Origin: Bryoerythrophyllum caledonicum
Lineage: Eukaryota; Streptophyta; Bryopsida; Pottiales; Pottiaceae
Assembly: GCA_963971425.1 (NCBI GenBank)
Contig: OZ020519.1
Location: 7,828,028-7,892,027, forward strand
Direction: 5' to 3'
Length of the DNA: 64,000 nucleotides
Below, piece by piece: positions 13,138 through 25,915 of this stretch (position 1 is its first letter; each line of letters begins with the position of its first letter). Position numbers and translations under genes: made by a program. Under the pieces are notes generated by a model. That model was not told the DNA's origin and searched no databases. It saw nothing but the letters and a program-made list of their open reading frames with translations.

Positions 13138-15005
13138 CTAATACGAACAGCATCCACCCCTCTTTGGTGTTGTGTCATCACCACCAGCCAACCTTTGGCC
13201 ACTTGCAACGACTGTAGTAGCCTTGTTGGGATCTGCTGCCAGGGCCTTCTTGCTAACAATCTTGTGAATCTCTTTCAAGACTGTCTGGAAAGCGTCGACC
13301 ACATTGACAGACTCCAAAGCAGACGTCTCCATAAAGGACATGGTGTTCTTCTCTGCAAGAGCAGTGGCTTCCTCCACACTGACCTCCCGAATATGTGCAA
13401 GATCGCTCTTATTTCCAACAAGCATTACAACCACACTTGAGTCGGAATGAACTGCAAAAATCAACACACCCAACCAGAAAGTGGCCCGTTAGATATTCTT
13501 CGCAATAAATCAAAAGATCTAATAAAACCAATAATTCTACCTGATATAGGTGCTCTTACCTGCGAACGGAATATGTTATCTTAACCTCATGACGACGGCA
13601 AGGTCTTCTAAAGTCCGCTTGATAAGAGTCATGACATAAATGCAGCTCATGACATTTCTACCGTCGAACTATTCTGAGCATGTTAATGTGTTTCGTTTTT
13701 CCAGCTAGCTTATAGAACTGAGAAAAAAAATCATAATGTAACAATACTTGAAAAGCAACTCAAAAACAACGAGGCAAATTATTGGTGATTAAAAACCACT
13801 AAGACCTAAACCCGGAACAGATTTCTGGGTCAAAACATTGCTCAAAACCTAAAGCACTGTGCAGAAAAAAATTCTTGAATACTCTCTGCGAAGACACAAG
13901 CCTACAGCATATATTGTAAGACTAAACTTCCTAACGACGGTTTTAGAAGCAACCTCGCAAGAGATTCTTGCAAGAAGAAGTGTACAAATCAACATATCCA
14001 CACAAATTGCCGATTCTAGTGCAGGTATGATTCACATTTGGATCCTTAACTGGCTGTACAGAGCTTCCGTTTGACTTGGAAATTCACAACGAGTGTCTCA
14101 CTAACGACTGGAGCTGATCTACGTAAGATATGAACTCATGCAAGATTCTAGCCAAGACGATAACCTCAAGCACCGACCAAGGAGACTGGAACGATCATAC
14201 ATTGTCCAATCCTACTTCGAGCTTCACATCTCGCACTAATTCCTCTAAAAGGCAAGGGTCACATTCTGTGTTTAACAAATTTAGACAGAAGGATTTCTAG
14301 ATGACACTATTTAAGCGAAGTATTATCACTAGTGACAACTCCCCTGCCCTCACCGCACTGCAACCTTTATAACCTGAGCATCTTCATCAATTATATTTCC
14401 TCCAGGACTTCCCTTGCAAGCATTCAAACAAAGATGCCGCATCTACCGGAAGATCTACACATACGTCTTCCTTTTCTCTAATCATAAGCTCGGATACAGC
14501 TTCATTCGGTCAACCAGTCTATCTCTAAGAACGAAAATCCAGACCGAGAAACTACAGGCATACTTCAGCATATTTTTTTCTCAAACGAGGTCGCAGTACT
14601 TCTCCAGCGAGCGAAGTACACACTAAATACACGAGAAATAAGTGCGTACGAAGAGTGAAGCGCAGACTAACCTTTGAGTTCATCGAGCCAGCGGCTAACA
14701 TTCTCGAAGGTCCCCCGGCGGCTGATGTCGTAAACGATGAGCGCCCCGACGGCGCCGCGGTAGTACGCCGACGTGACGGCGCGGAACCGCTCCTGGCCAG
14801 CCGTGTCCCAGATCTGAGCCTTCACCTCCTTGCCGTCGATTTCCATGGACTGCGTCTGAAACTCCACGCCAATGGTCGCCTTCGAGTTCGAGTTGAACTC
14901 ATTCCGCGCATATCTGCTTAACAAGTTGGACTTCCCGACGGCGCTGTCACCGATGAGCACCACCTTGAAGAGGTAGTCCTCGCTCTGCTCATCCTGGTAC
15001 GACAT
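13138..15005 (-). CDS. RABA-type (Rab11-like) small GTPase
   Basis: Two exons, 15005-14672 and 13451-13138, join in phase to give 215 residues. The G1 loop GDSAVGKSN, effector region [13 protein letters not shown]3 [21 protein letters not shown]4 GNKSDL and G5 ETSAL are all intact. The [21 protein letters not shown] start and the switch sequences are those of plant RABA (Rab11/25) proteins, closest in my reading to the RABA5/6 side. The C-terminus GGCCSY gives two cysteines for double geranylgeranylation. Expected role: post-Golgi and recycling-endosome traffic to the plasma membrane or cell plate. The start at [14 protein letters not shown] fits family N-terminal lengths. The intron is 1.2 kb. 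The gene is transcribed divergently from SBDS and its leader shares a duplicated, inverted sequence with that gene. Confidence 0.95.
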
Positions 15006-15183
15006 CACTCCCGCTCCTACCCAAGAGGACCGCGAGCAGCACAATGCAGTACCACTAATCGCTCCTTCTTTCTTTATCGAGACAGTGACAGAAGTTTCAG
15101 GAAACTAACGAACGCGACCTCCGAGAACTAGAAAAACAAAGCACGATAAAGCTGAATTGCCAAACCCTGGATGCAAAGCCATA

Positions 15184-15292
15184 GAGAGAAGCGATTCCTA
15201 ACCATAGAATGGCGAGAGCTGCAAACCTGATTGATGATTCTGAAGCAGGAGAAGCGACTAACGCTAACAAGCTGATCTCGAAGCAAGTATGT
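15184..15292 (-). repeat. Left arm of an inverted duplication, RABA leader
   Basis: Read on the minus strand this about 110-bp stretch matches 15962-16072 read on the plus strand, nearly without gaps and at roughly 80-85 percent identity by eye. Shared blocks include CATACTTGCTTCGAGATCA, TTCAGAATCATCAA and the donor-like CAG|GTTTGC. Confidence 0.8.
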
Positions 15293-15961
15293 TATTGAAA
15301 GAGTCGCGGAACGATGAGCTTGTTGTGAGCGGCTCCCGCTCCTTACACAATGTAGTACCGCTCGCGCCCGATCTCGATCCCTCCCGCCACAGGATCGCAC
15401 CAGAAACACCTCAACCAACCGCCACCAACACGGCACAGCAACAAAACCTAGCGCAAAATGCAATGCCGCTGAACTCGAAGCGCTGAAACACAAATGCTCG
15501 ACACCTTGAAGAGCATGCCCCTCAGGCCTCGGCGACAGACAGAACAAAAGAATGTACCCCACAGCTACATACGTAAACCACAATCTTCTTCACGTAAAAA
15601 CATTTCATCTCCGAGATCTACCACTGGAGTTGGCACAAACCAAGTTGCAAGAGTGGTGAGGACGACGAAAAGCCGCTACTGCACCCAAACCCGATATACA
15701 AAGGATAAGTACGCTTTTTGTTGATAAATCTCACTCTTTCCTAGATCGGACTTAGCTGACGGATTTTTAGTTTAGATTCCTACAATTAGAGGGGAGCGCC
15801 GCAATTTTCCACTTGGAACGTGGTTTGGGAACGACGAACATGGATGATATTCGTTCGAGTGTTCTCTTTTCATCCTTCATCTAAGTGACTTTCAATCCCC
15901 ATTACCGTTGTTGTCGTGGAAGGTGATATATTTATGCGAGTCTGTTTCCGAATTAGGGTTC

Positions 15962-16072
15962 GCATACTTGCTTCGAGATCACTTCGGTAGCGTCAATCGC
16001 TTCTCCTTCTTCAGAATCATCAACCAGGTTTGCGCCTCTCGGAAACTTATGGTTTGGAATCACTTCTCTGTC
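15962..16072 (+). repeat. Right arm of an inverted duplication, SBDS leader
   Basis: Plus-strand counterpart of 15184-15292. It ends with ATCAACCAG|GTTTGC, which is probably the donor of an SBDS leader intron whose acceptor lies at about 16269 (TTTAG), 25 bases before the SBDS start. Confidence 0.8.
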
Positions 16073-16293
16073 TCTGCATCCAGGATATGGAAATTCAGCT
16101 TTGTTTTCTCGTTCTCGGAGGTCGCGGCGTCAGTTTCCTGAAATCGCAGTCGTGGAGAGGTTTCCTTTTTGGATTGCGGACTGCGTAGGGTTTGGAACTC
16201 ATCAGATAGTAGAGGGAAGCGTACAGACTGCGAGGGTTTTTGTTCTAACCGATTTCTGTTCTTGTTTAGGATTGAAAGTGAAGTTTATTCAGC

Positions 16294-18137
16294 ATGTCGC
16301 GGTCTGTGAAGCAACCGGTCGGGCAGAAGCGGCTGACGAATGTCGCTATCGTGCGAATGCGCAAGCATGGCCACCGTTTTGAGATCGCTTGCTTCAAGAA
16401 CAAAGTTTTGTCGTGGAGATCCCGAGTGTAATGATCTCAACTCGATGTGTGATTTTCCATGTTGCTGAGTCATTTCGAGTTCGTTTGTTGCATTCTATAT
16501 TGAGAAGGAGATGATGATAGATTTACTGAATTGGCTGTATGTTTCGATTTCGAGGTCGGTGGTTGTAGTTTCTCTTGTTGAGCTTTTAGGTTTTGGCAAT
16601 GTTTTTGCTGCTGCGATACATGTGGTGTCAAACTTGGTGATTCTTTCATGCGGCTTGGAGATGGCGATGATGAGAATTTAGAACATCTGATGTACTTTGC
16701 TGAGGTTTCGTGGTCTGTGAACAGGGAGAAGGATATCGACGAAGTTCTGCAGACTCATACCGTGTACGAAAACGTTTCGAAAGGCGTTCTGTCAAAAGCT
16801 AAAGATATGAAGCAAGTGTTTGGCACTGATGACCATGACGTGGTTTCCCTGGAGGTACGATTCCGGCGTGCCTTTGATGTAATGACTAGGTTGTATTGTT
16901 AGTCATGCTTTATATGATGGTTTTGCCCTGGTATGTTTGCAGCTTTCTGTATGAAGTAGATCAACACGTGAAAAATTGGATTGTTATGCTAAATTCTGCA
17001 CGCATTTGAAACAGATTCTAGAGAAAGGCGAATTGCAGGTGGCCGACAGAGAAAGGGAGTCTCAGCTATCAAATCAATTTCGAGATATTGCAACGATTGT
17101 GATGGCCAAGACTGTGAACCCTGAGACGGAGCGACCGTACACTATAACAATGATTGAGCGGCTCATGCGAGAGGTTCATTTTGCTGTTGATCCACATAGA
17201 AATTCGAAGCAACAGGTATTCCACAAGCTTTCGTTTCTTCTTCTTGATTACTTGTAGCTGATGAAAGCAGTATTTGCATCGTGGTTTTTGAAGTCATTCA
17301 GTCTTTGACAACAGAGTCAGTATATTCTTAATCAATGAGTCTTGCCGATCTGAGAGCTGTCATTTTTGCAGGCTCTGGAGCTGATAAGGGAGTTACAGAA
17401 TAAGTACCCAATCGCCCGAGCTCGCATGAGACTTAGATTTGTGGTGCCTACCACTCATATCGATCGGCTTTCTACAGCACTGAACTCCTGGAATTCCCAA
17501 GTTGAAGGCAGAGAAGAGACGGCCACTACCACTTCTCTGGTACTCTTTCCTAGTCAACCCAACCTTCGTTTGTGCTACTTTAGTCTCAGCATAACATTTG
17601 TTGTATAACGTCCACATTTTTCTGACATTTTTGGGGGGCATCACTCAGGTTTGCAAGATAGAGCCAGGCCACTTCCGCGAGTGCGACGCATTGGTGCGAG
17701 AGTTGCAAGGAACTCTGGAGGTTGTCTCCATGGCCGTCCAAGGCGAAGGGGAGAGCAACATCGACGACTTCAATGACGACGACGAGTACAACGCAGCTCA
17801 CGTCTCTCACGTTGTCGAGGACGAAGACCGCTTGGCTCAACGTTTGAGTGACTCGGCATCAGTGTCCAATGCATCTAGAATCGTGACGGATCCTGCAGAG
17901 ATGGGGAGACCGTCCGGTACCGCCACGACATCCAGTGGAGTTAAGCAGCAAGTTTGCAAGACGTGCAACAGAGAGGTCGGGGATGCCAAGGAGTACCGTG
18001 AACACTTCAAGAGTGACTGGCACAAGCACAACCTGAAGAGGAAAATGACTGGGTTGCCTCCTCTCTCTGCTGAAGAGTGTTTGGCCGACACAGATATCGA
18101 CTACGGCATCAACGACAGGGATCAGTACAGTCGCTAG
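16294..18137 (+). CDS. SBDS: Ribosome maturation protein SBDS, plant form with C-terminal zinc finger
   Basis: Five exons (16294-16427, 16725-16854, 17015-17215, 17372-17539, 17649-18137) close in phase to give 373 residues. SBDS works with the GTPase EFL1 to release eIF6 from the late pre-60S ribosomal subunit in the cytoplasm. The N-terminal FYSH domain ([28 protein letters not shown], then [21 protein letters not shown]), the middle domain (ILEKGELQV through [20 protein letters not shown] and [13 protein letters not shown]) and the C-terminal domain (RMRLRFVVP through [16 protein letters not shown]) are complete. After an acidic linker comes an extension absent from animal and yeast SBDS: a C2H2 finger of matrin/U1 type, [26 protein letters not shown], then [11 protein letters not shown]. 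This extension is known in plant homologues. Divergent from RABA. Confidence 0.96.
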
Positions 18138-20309
18138 CCGATGCAACCAGGCACGTATCTGTCTGTCTAGGCAGGCTTAATTTTGATGGTTTTCAGTAGT
18201 GTTCATGTTGATAGTGAGTTTAAATATATTGCCAATGAAGTCTAAGAGTTCGTAGTAACTCAACCACACCTCAACCGTGGCGATGTCCTGTTCACCCTGC
18301 TGGTCCTCCCTTTGTGGTACGATGGATGACGACTCAAATAGTTCTGGAGTAGGCAAACACATCAAACACAGGAGGGCAGACGTTGGAGCGAATGGAAAAA
18401 TATCACCAGATGTTCCGAAGGAGATTCCATCTTCAGAAAGTTGAACTCTCCACATTTGAAGGCCGTCCACCCGCAGCAGGAGCGCCTGGCCACAACTCGT
18501 TGTCCCTTTTTCTGACATCATTTCTTATGGTTACATGTTGTTGGGGCACCAATGAGGAATTTGTGCGGCTCGCATGTGCTGACAAATCCTTCTTGGTGTT
18601 GATGGAGAAAATGATCAATTCCAACTCATGTCCAGGACAGAGTGTCCCAAGCTTGGTACATGATGTATCTCACTTGTAAGCAGGGAAGGGACATGGCCAA
18701 AAAGGAGAGAGCATGAGGCGGCCACATGGGCCACTCCAGATATTTCAACTGAGACGCTGGTGGGACCACACATTTTTTAACCAGGTCAGAACAACAATTC
18801 ACTGCTGCAGTATTATTAGGTAGATACAGATGCTGCTTTTAATGCTCCTTCAGGGAGAGGAACATGATAGTTTTCATTTGTTTGTGAGACATGTTGACAT
18901 CTTCAGGGGCAGGCAATTCTTTTTTATCATTTTGATTTTGATTTTTTCTTTTAGGACTGGTTTGACAGGGTACAGGCCGTGGAGGAGACGGCAAAAGAGG
19001 CCGGAATGTGATCTGCAGGAGATGAAATGAAGCCAGGAGATTGGCTGGGACGAAGCTCCACCGATATCGTGGGTCCCTAAATCTCACAAGTGTATGTGCG
19101 CTTTGGAAAGTGATTCTCCGGGTGGCTTTGATTGTCATTGGTCGTGCATGGATATCAGCTTTCTGTGGGATTTTTTGCAGCCCTGCGATTTTTCACTAGA
19201 TGGGAACTTCGTCAGCCAGTAACATATTTAGAAACCGTGTGGCATCAGAGGCGCATATTGCACCTTAGGTCATGCCTAAAAACCCAACCTATGAAAATCC
19301 AATGCACTCACACTGTCTCGTCATTTGAAGCAACCCCCTGCTTAATTATCATGTGTGTCCTTGTTTATCAAAACCACAACATTCTAGAACCAATGCTAGG
19401 AAACTAGGGTTGATGAATCAAATTTCGTAGGGGCTTTTGCAAGTGACCATTGATGGGAGGAAGTACATGTGTGCTAGCAAAGGCCCATCAACAAAGGAAT
19501 ATATCATTGTTCAGTATTAGAGATTTTACGATAATCAATCCACTTAGATATCTTGAGCCTCTTTTCAAGTATCATTTTCTTGAAATCTACAAAAATCCAG
19601 TTGTTCACCCCCGAACGTGGTCTTTTGGGGGTGAAAACACACCATTGCAGCTAAAACTAGCGCAAAAACATTCTTCACAACCGACGTAGTCCAAGTAACA
19701 ATGATCCTAATGGGACCATTGCTGCAAGAATTAATGCAGGCTTTAGCAAACTACAATAATGTACATTAGTGTCATGATGATATGTATCCGATGATGTTCT
19801 GCATAATCTATCACGCTCATAGAATCTCTTAGGTCTCGCCGGTTGTGCTCAGCACTAAAGGGTCAATACAGAAATCTAACCGAATTTTAACCTATCGCTA
19901 ACACAAGGTGCTCCAGCAAAGGAAATATAATAATAACTATAAAAGTCGTTGCGACCGTCACTAACGTTGTCGCTGACTGGAGCTCTCTGAAAAGCGATGG
20001 CGAGCGGGCGCCACAGGATTGGACCTTATCTTATCAGGGCAATCCCGATCCAACACTGCCCAGCACTCGCAGCTCTCTTCCTCGCAGCACTGGGTTCGCG
20101 AGCGCCACGTCTGTCCCCGCGACGTCGCCGCGCACAATTCCTTCCGCGCGACCATGTATATGAGCGCTCCTGATTCCCCTCCCACTCAGTGAGTTAGACG
20201 ATCATCAGACACCGGACCTCCGTCTTTTTCCCCTTCGCAAGGGGCTCCAATCCAGCTGCCGAGGAGGAAGCGCGTGTGAAGGACATTGGGTTTGTGAGAG
20301 AGGAGCGCC
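18138..20309. other. Long intergenic region upstream of CHLH
   Basis: No coding exon with family support was found; short open frames here have no conserved features. The last 200 bases before 20310 are GC-rich and probably hold the CHLH promoter and leader, including a CCACGTC element near 20105. Confidence 0.5.
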
Positions 20310-23300
20310 ATGGCTGGACTTGCCGCTGCCTCGTCTATCGTCGGAGCATGCGCCTCCCTCGCCGGTGAACAGCTCCGCAATGGCGCCGCGTCCCTCCAAG
20401 TAGGCCATCAGCCCCTGCATTGTCTCAAATTCGAGCTTACTGTGAAATTCGTGCGTTTGCTGTGAGGTTGCCGTGCATTTGGTGATGTCGACTTGAAATT
20501 GTTGACTCTGAGAATTGTGATTGTTTGCGGTGCATTGGTCAGAGGTTCTGGTGTGAGGTTTAGGGTGCAGTCGTGTGAGGCTAGGGTCTCCTGATGCGTG
20601 AATTTTGTTTATTTACTTGAGGCTGAGGTTTTTGAGTGTTTGATTTTCTTGTTTTTTTCTGGATTTTTATTTAGAGAGTGATACTGAAGAAGAGGCTTGA
20701 GTTAATTGAGTTAATTGATATTCATATACGATTTTCCTGATTTTTTTTTGTTGGGAGGATTTGAGTTTGAGGTTGTGGAGGTTTTTGATTTTGTGAATTT
20801 TCTGATTTTTGTGCAGGTTTATGGACCTTCGGTGGCGGTGCCGTCGCGGAAGGCGGTAGGAGTGAGGGCGATGATGGGAGGAGGTGGGGGGATGTTTACG
20901 CAGACGCGGCCGGAGGTGAGGCGCATTGTTCCGGAGTCGCGGCCGGGGGTGCCGGTGGTGAAGGTGGTGTACGTGGTGTTGGAGGCCCAGTATCAGAGCT
21001 CGTTGTCGGCGGCGGTGCGGAACATTAATCGGACGAGGAAGGATCTGCGGGTGGAGGTGGTAGGATACTTGGTGGAGGAGCTTCGGGACGCGGACAATTT
21101 CGAGACGTTTAAGAAGGACGTGGCGGACGCGAATGTGTTCATCGGGTCGCTCATCTTCGTGGAGGAGCTGGCGCAGAAGGTGAAGCAGGTGGTGGAGGTG
21201 AACAGGGACAGGATGGACGCGGTGATCGTCTTCCCATCCATGCCGGAGGTGATGAAGCTGAACAAGCTCGGGACGTTCTCCATGGCACAGCTCGGGCAGT
21301 CCAAGAGCGCGATCGCGCAGTTCATGCGGCGCAAGCGCAAGGAGAATGTCGGCAACTTCGAGGAGGGCATGCTGAAGCTCATCCGCACGCTGCCCAAGGT
21401 GCTCAAGTACCTCCCCTCAGATAAGGCGCAGGACGCCAGGAACTTCATCATGAGTCTGCAGTTCTGGCTGGGCGGCTCCCCGGAGAACATTGAGAATTTC
21501 TTGGTGATGATTTCGAACTCGTATGTGCCGGCCTTGGCGGACAGCAAGCTCGAGTTTGACGACCCTGTCGTGTTTTTGGATACTGGAATCTGGCATCCTA
21601 TGGCTCCTCAGATGTACGACGACATCAAGGAGTATCTGAACTGGTATGGCACCCGACGTGACGCCAACGAGGCGCTCAAGGACCCGAATGCTCCGGTTGT
21701 CGGTATTGTCTTGCAGCGGAGCCACATTGTCACTGGTGATGAAGGCCACTACGCCGCTGTTGTCATGGAGATGGAAGCGAGAGGCGCCAAGGTTGTGCCC
21801 ATCTTTGCAGGTAATTTCCTCGTCTAATACAGTTCATCTTAGATGCAATGTGCGTTCGGAAATTATGCGAGAGTCGGTGGTTTGATATGCGTTTTTGTGC
21901 ACCAGGCGGACTTGATTTCTCCGGCCCTGTGGAACGCTTCTTCTACGACCCCATCACGAGAAAGTCCTTGGTACAGTCCGTAGTTTCTTTGACTGGCTTC
22001 GCTCTGGTGGGAGGACCTGCCAGCCAGGATCATCCGAAGGCAATTCAAGCCTTGTCGAAGTTGGATGTGCCATATTTGGTGGCCCTTCCTTTGGTCTTCC
22101 AGACTACGGAAGAGTGGTTGGGCAGCAGTTTGGGACTGCACCCTATCCAGGTCGCCCTCCAGGTCGCTCTTCCTGAGTTGGACGGAGGTTTGGAGCCAAT
22201 CGTCTTTTCTGGACGTGACAGCCGCACAGGTTGGAGCCTTCGAAGTTGCTTTTCGTGGGTAGTTCAGTTTAATGCATGTCTGGAGAAACTTACATTTTCG
22301 TCTGCATACTTAGGAGTGGTTGTGTGATGACGCAGGTAAATCTCATGCACTTCATGACCGTGTGGATCAGCTCTGCACCCGTGCTATCAAGTGGGCCAAT
22401 CTTAAGCGTTTATCGAAGGCGGAGAAGAAGTTGGCGATCACTGTCTTCAGCTTCCCACCTGACAAGGGCAACGTCGGAACTGCTGCCTACTTGAATGTTT
22501 TCTCCTCTATTTACAGCGTGTTGAAGGAGCTGAAGGCAGAAGGATACAACGTCGAGGGACTTCCTGAGTCATCAGAGGCGCTCATTGAAGAGGTAATCCA
22601 CGACAAGGAGGCTAGGTTCAGCAGCCCCGACCTGAATATTGCCTATAAGATGCCCACCCGAGAATACTACCAACTGACTCCTTACGCCAAGGCTTTGGAA
22701 GAGAGCTGGGGCAAGGCTCCAGGAACCCTTAACTCCGATGGCCAGAACCTCATCGTGTACGGAAAGCAGTTCGGGAACGTCTTCATCGGTGTTCAGCCGA
22801 CCTTCGGATACGAAGGTGACCCAATGCGGCTCCTTTTCTCCAAGTCCGCCAGTCCTCACCACGGGTTTGCTGCGTACTACACTTTCCTAGAGAAGATCTT
22901 TAAGGCCGACGCTGTGCTGCACTTTGGAACTCACGGTTCACTGGAATTCATGCCTGGGAAGCAGGTTAGTTCTCTCCTGTTGGTTGACAATTTTCGGATT
23001 TCTTCGCACTTGAGTTCTCTCATCAGTTCATTACTGTTGAACTGTCAGACTATGCTCCCTCAAGGCTGACTTTTCTGATTGTGATTTTGGATTGTGTGGC
23101 TGTGTAACAGGTGGGTATGAGTGATATCTGTTATCCTGATTCTTTGATCGGGAACATTCCCAACATCTACTACTACGCCGCGAACAACCCCTCAGAGGCT
23201 ACCATCGCGAAGAGACGTAGTTATGCCAACACCATTAGCTACCTTACCCCCCCTGCCGAGAACGCCGGTTTGTACAAGGGCTTGAAGCAGCTGAGCGAGC

Positions 23301-25694
23301 TGATTTCTTCCTACCAGTCACTAAAGGACTCCGGTCGGGGTGCACAGATCGTGTCGAGCATCATCAGTACTGCCAAGCAGTGCAACCTCGATAAGGATGT
23401 GAATCTTCCAGAGGAGGAGACCGAGCTTTCTGCTGACGAGAGGGACACCGTGGTCGGGAAGGTTTACGGAAAGCTGATGGAGATCGAGTCGCGGCTCCTT
23501 CCCTGTGGGCTTCACGTCATCGGTGAACCACCTAGCGCGGAAGAGGCGGTGGCAACTCTGGTGAACATTGCTGCCATTGACAGGCCGGAAGAAGAAATCT
23601 TCGGCATGCCCGGGCTCTTGGCGAAATCTTTGGGCCGGGACATCGAGGACGTCTACAGGAGTAGCGACCGTGGCGTGCTTGCGGATGTGACGCTTTTGAA
23701 CGACATCACCCAGACATGCCGTGAATGTGTTGGCGCGTTCGTGGCGAGGACGACCAACAAGCAAGGGCGCGTCGTGAGCGTGCAGAAGGATCTGACCAAC
23801 CTCTTCGGCTTCATGAAGAAGGAGCCATGGATGGACGTCCTGCGTAACTCCCCATATCGCAACGTCGACCAGGAGAAGCTCACTACCCTCTTCGAGTTTC
23901 TGGCGTTCTGCCTAAAGCAGGTAGTGGCGGACAACGAGCTCGGTGGATTGTTGCAAGCCCTGGATGGGTCATTCGTGGAGCCTGGTCCGGGAGGCGATCC
24001 CATCAGGAATCCCAAGGTGCTGCCCACCGGGAAGAACATTCACGCGCTGGACCCTCAGGCCATTCCCACAGCCGCGGCTCTTGCTAGTGCCAAGATCGTC
24101 GTTGACCGTCTCCTGGAGCGCCAGAAGGCCGAGAACGGAGGGAAGTATCCGGAGACTGTTGCGCTCGTACTCTGGGGAACTGACAACATCAAGACCTATG
24201 GCGAGTCTCTCGCGCAGGTTTTGTGGATGGTCGGTGTCAAGCCCGTGCCTGATGCCCTCGGTCGTGTGAACAAGATTGAGCCGGTCCCTCTTGAAGAGCT
24301 CGGACGTCCCCGTGTCGACGTGGTGGTCAACTGCTCAGGAGTGTTCAGAGATTTGTTTATTAACCAGGTAAACTTCTCCTCCTCCTCCTCCTCCTCTCAT
24401 GTTCCTCTCTTTCACAACATCATTTTCTGATTAATCCCTCTTTTTCTCCAGATGAACTTGCTGGACAGAGCAGTGAAGACCGTCGCGGAGCTCGACGAGC
24501 CCCTGGAGATGAACTTCGTCCGCAAGCACGCCCTGGAGCAAGCGGAAACCATGGGCGTCTCGCTCCGCGAGGCCGCCACTCGCATTTACTCCAATGCGTC
24601 CGGCTCCTACTCCTCCAACGTGAACCTCGCGGTGGAAAACTCCTCTTGGAACGATGAGAAGCAGCTGCAGGATATGTACCTCTCACGCAAGTCCTTCGCC
24701 TTCGACAGCGACGCTCCCGGTGCGGGGATGAGCGAGAAGAGGAAAATCTTTGAGTCCGCCCTGGCCACCGCCGAAGCCACGTTCCAGAACCTCGACTCGT
24801 CTGAGATCTCCCTCACCGACGTCAGCCACTACTTCGACTCCGACCCGACCAAGCTGGTGCAGAGCTTGAGGCCGGACAAGAAGCGCCCGAACTCGTACAT
24901 TGCGGATACCACCACCGCCAATGCCCAGGTGCGGTCCCTGGCTGAGACCGTGAGGCTGGACGCGCGCACCAAGATGCTCAACCCCAAGTGGTACGAGGGC
25001 ATGCTCTCCAGTGGATACGAGGGCGTCCGTGAGATCGAGAAGCGGCTCACCAACACCATGGGATGGAGTGCAACCTCTGGAAATGTAAGTTACCCCTCTC
25101 TCTCAGCAAATTATTCCTTCCTCCCTCATAACATCTCAGAACTAGCCTTCCAATCTGAGAAAAATTCCTAAATGATCCTAGATTCAAACTGAAAGAGCCT
25201 CATGAGGATGACTACCACAGTGAATTAAATACGTGGAATTGAGCACTGGTCAGTCCAAATACCAAAGACGCCGATTTAGCATTGATTCGAGACTCCTTGT
25301 CTGTGATGAGTTAGTGGGTGCTAGAATAGGATTATTGCTTCTTGAGTAACTTACCTGAATGCGTAGATCCCCACAAAGGAAGAGGTAGAGTCTTTACTAT
25401 AACTTATCAACCAGGGTACCTCCATGACTGCCTTTACTTCTTTTCCTTCGCTGACCGGTCTCGCTATTGCAGGTTGACAATTGGGTGTACGAGGAGGCGA
25501 ACAACACGTTTATCAACGACGAGGAGATGCAGAAGAGGCTGCTGGAGACGAACCCGAACTCGTTCCGCAAGCTGGTGTCGACCTTCCTGGAGGCGAACGG
25601 GCGCGGCTACTGGGAGACGTCGGAGGAGAACTTGGAGAAGCTGAAGCAGCTCTACCAGGACGTAGAAGACAGGATTGAGGGCATCGACAAGTAG
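20310..25694 (+). CDS. CHLH: Magnesium chelatase subunit H (ChlH/GUN5), plastid
   Basis: Seven exons (20310-20399, 20817-21810, 21906-22229, 22336-22964, 23111-24367, 24452-25084, 25473-25694) close in phase to 1382 residues, the usual length of plant CHLH. It is the porphyrin-binding subunit of Mg-chelatase, which with ChlI and ChlD inserts Mg2+ into protoporphyrin IX at the first step committed to chlorophyll, in the chloroplast; the plant protein also takes part in plastid-to-nucleus signalling. Exon 1 plus the start of exon 2 give a transit peptide, followed by [21 protein letters not shown]. Conserved blocks include [59 protein letters not shown] and, near the end, [25 protein letters not shown]. 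Codons are GC-biased compared with the surrounding intergenic DNA. A CT-rich microsatellite lies in the intron after 24367. Confidence 0.97.
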
Positions 25695-25909
25695 ACGAGA
25701 GGTACAATGTCCATACCAAGAGCCCTCTGTTGTAATTTTGTTAGGCTACCATGAGGCCCCCATTAGTTGACAATCCATTGCTTGGGTCGAGGACAGGTCT
25801 CGCCCTTGGACACTCTTTTGGTTGTGAAGTAGTGAACATTTGTAACAGTAGTCGGTGTACGTAGCTGAGCTGAAAGAGTACCTCTTCATGTTGATGCCGG
25901 TTTCATCTC

Positions 25910-25915
25910 AATAAA
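25910..25915 (+). terminator. Candidate polyadenylation signal of CHLH
   Basis: The only canonical AATAAA I saw downstream of CHLH, about 215 bases after the stop codon. Plant signals are loose, so this is only a candidate. Confidence 0.35.

Noticed and set aside
18177..18680. Overlapping frames of about 100 codons after SBDS
   Set aside because: No motifs, low coding character, and most likely the SBDS 3' untranslated region and intergenic DNA.
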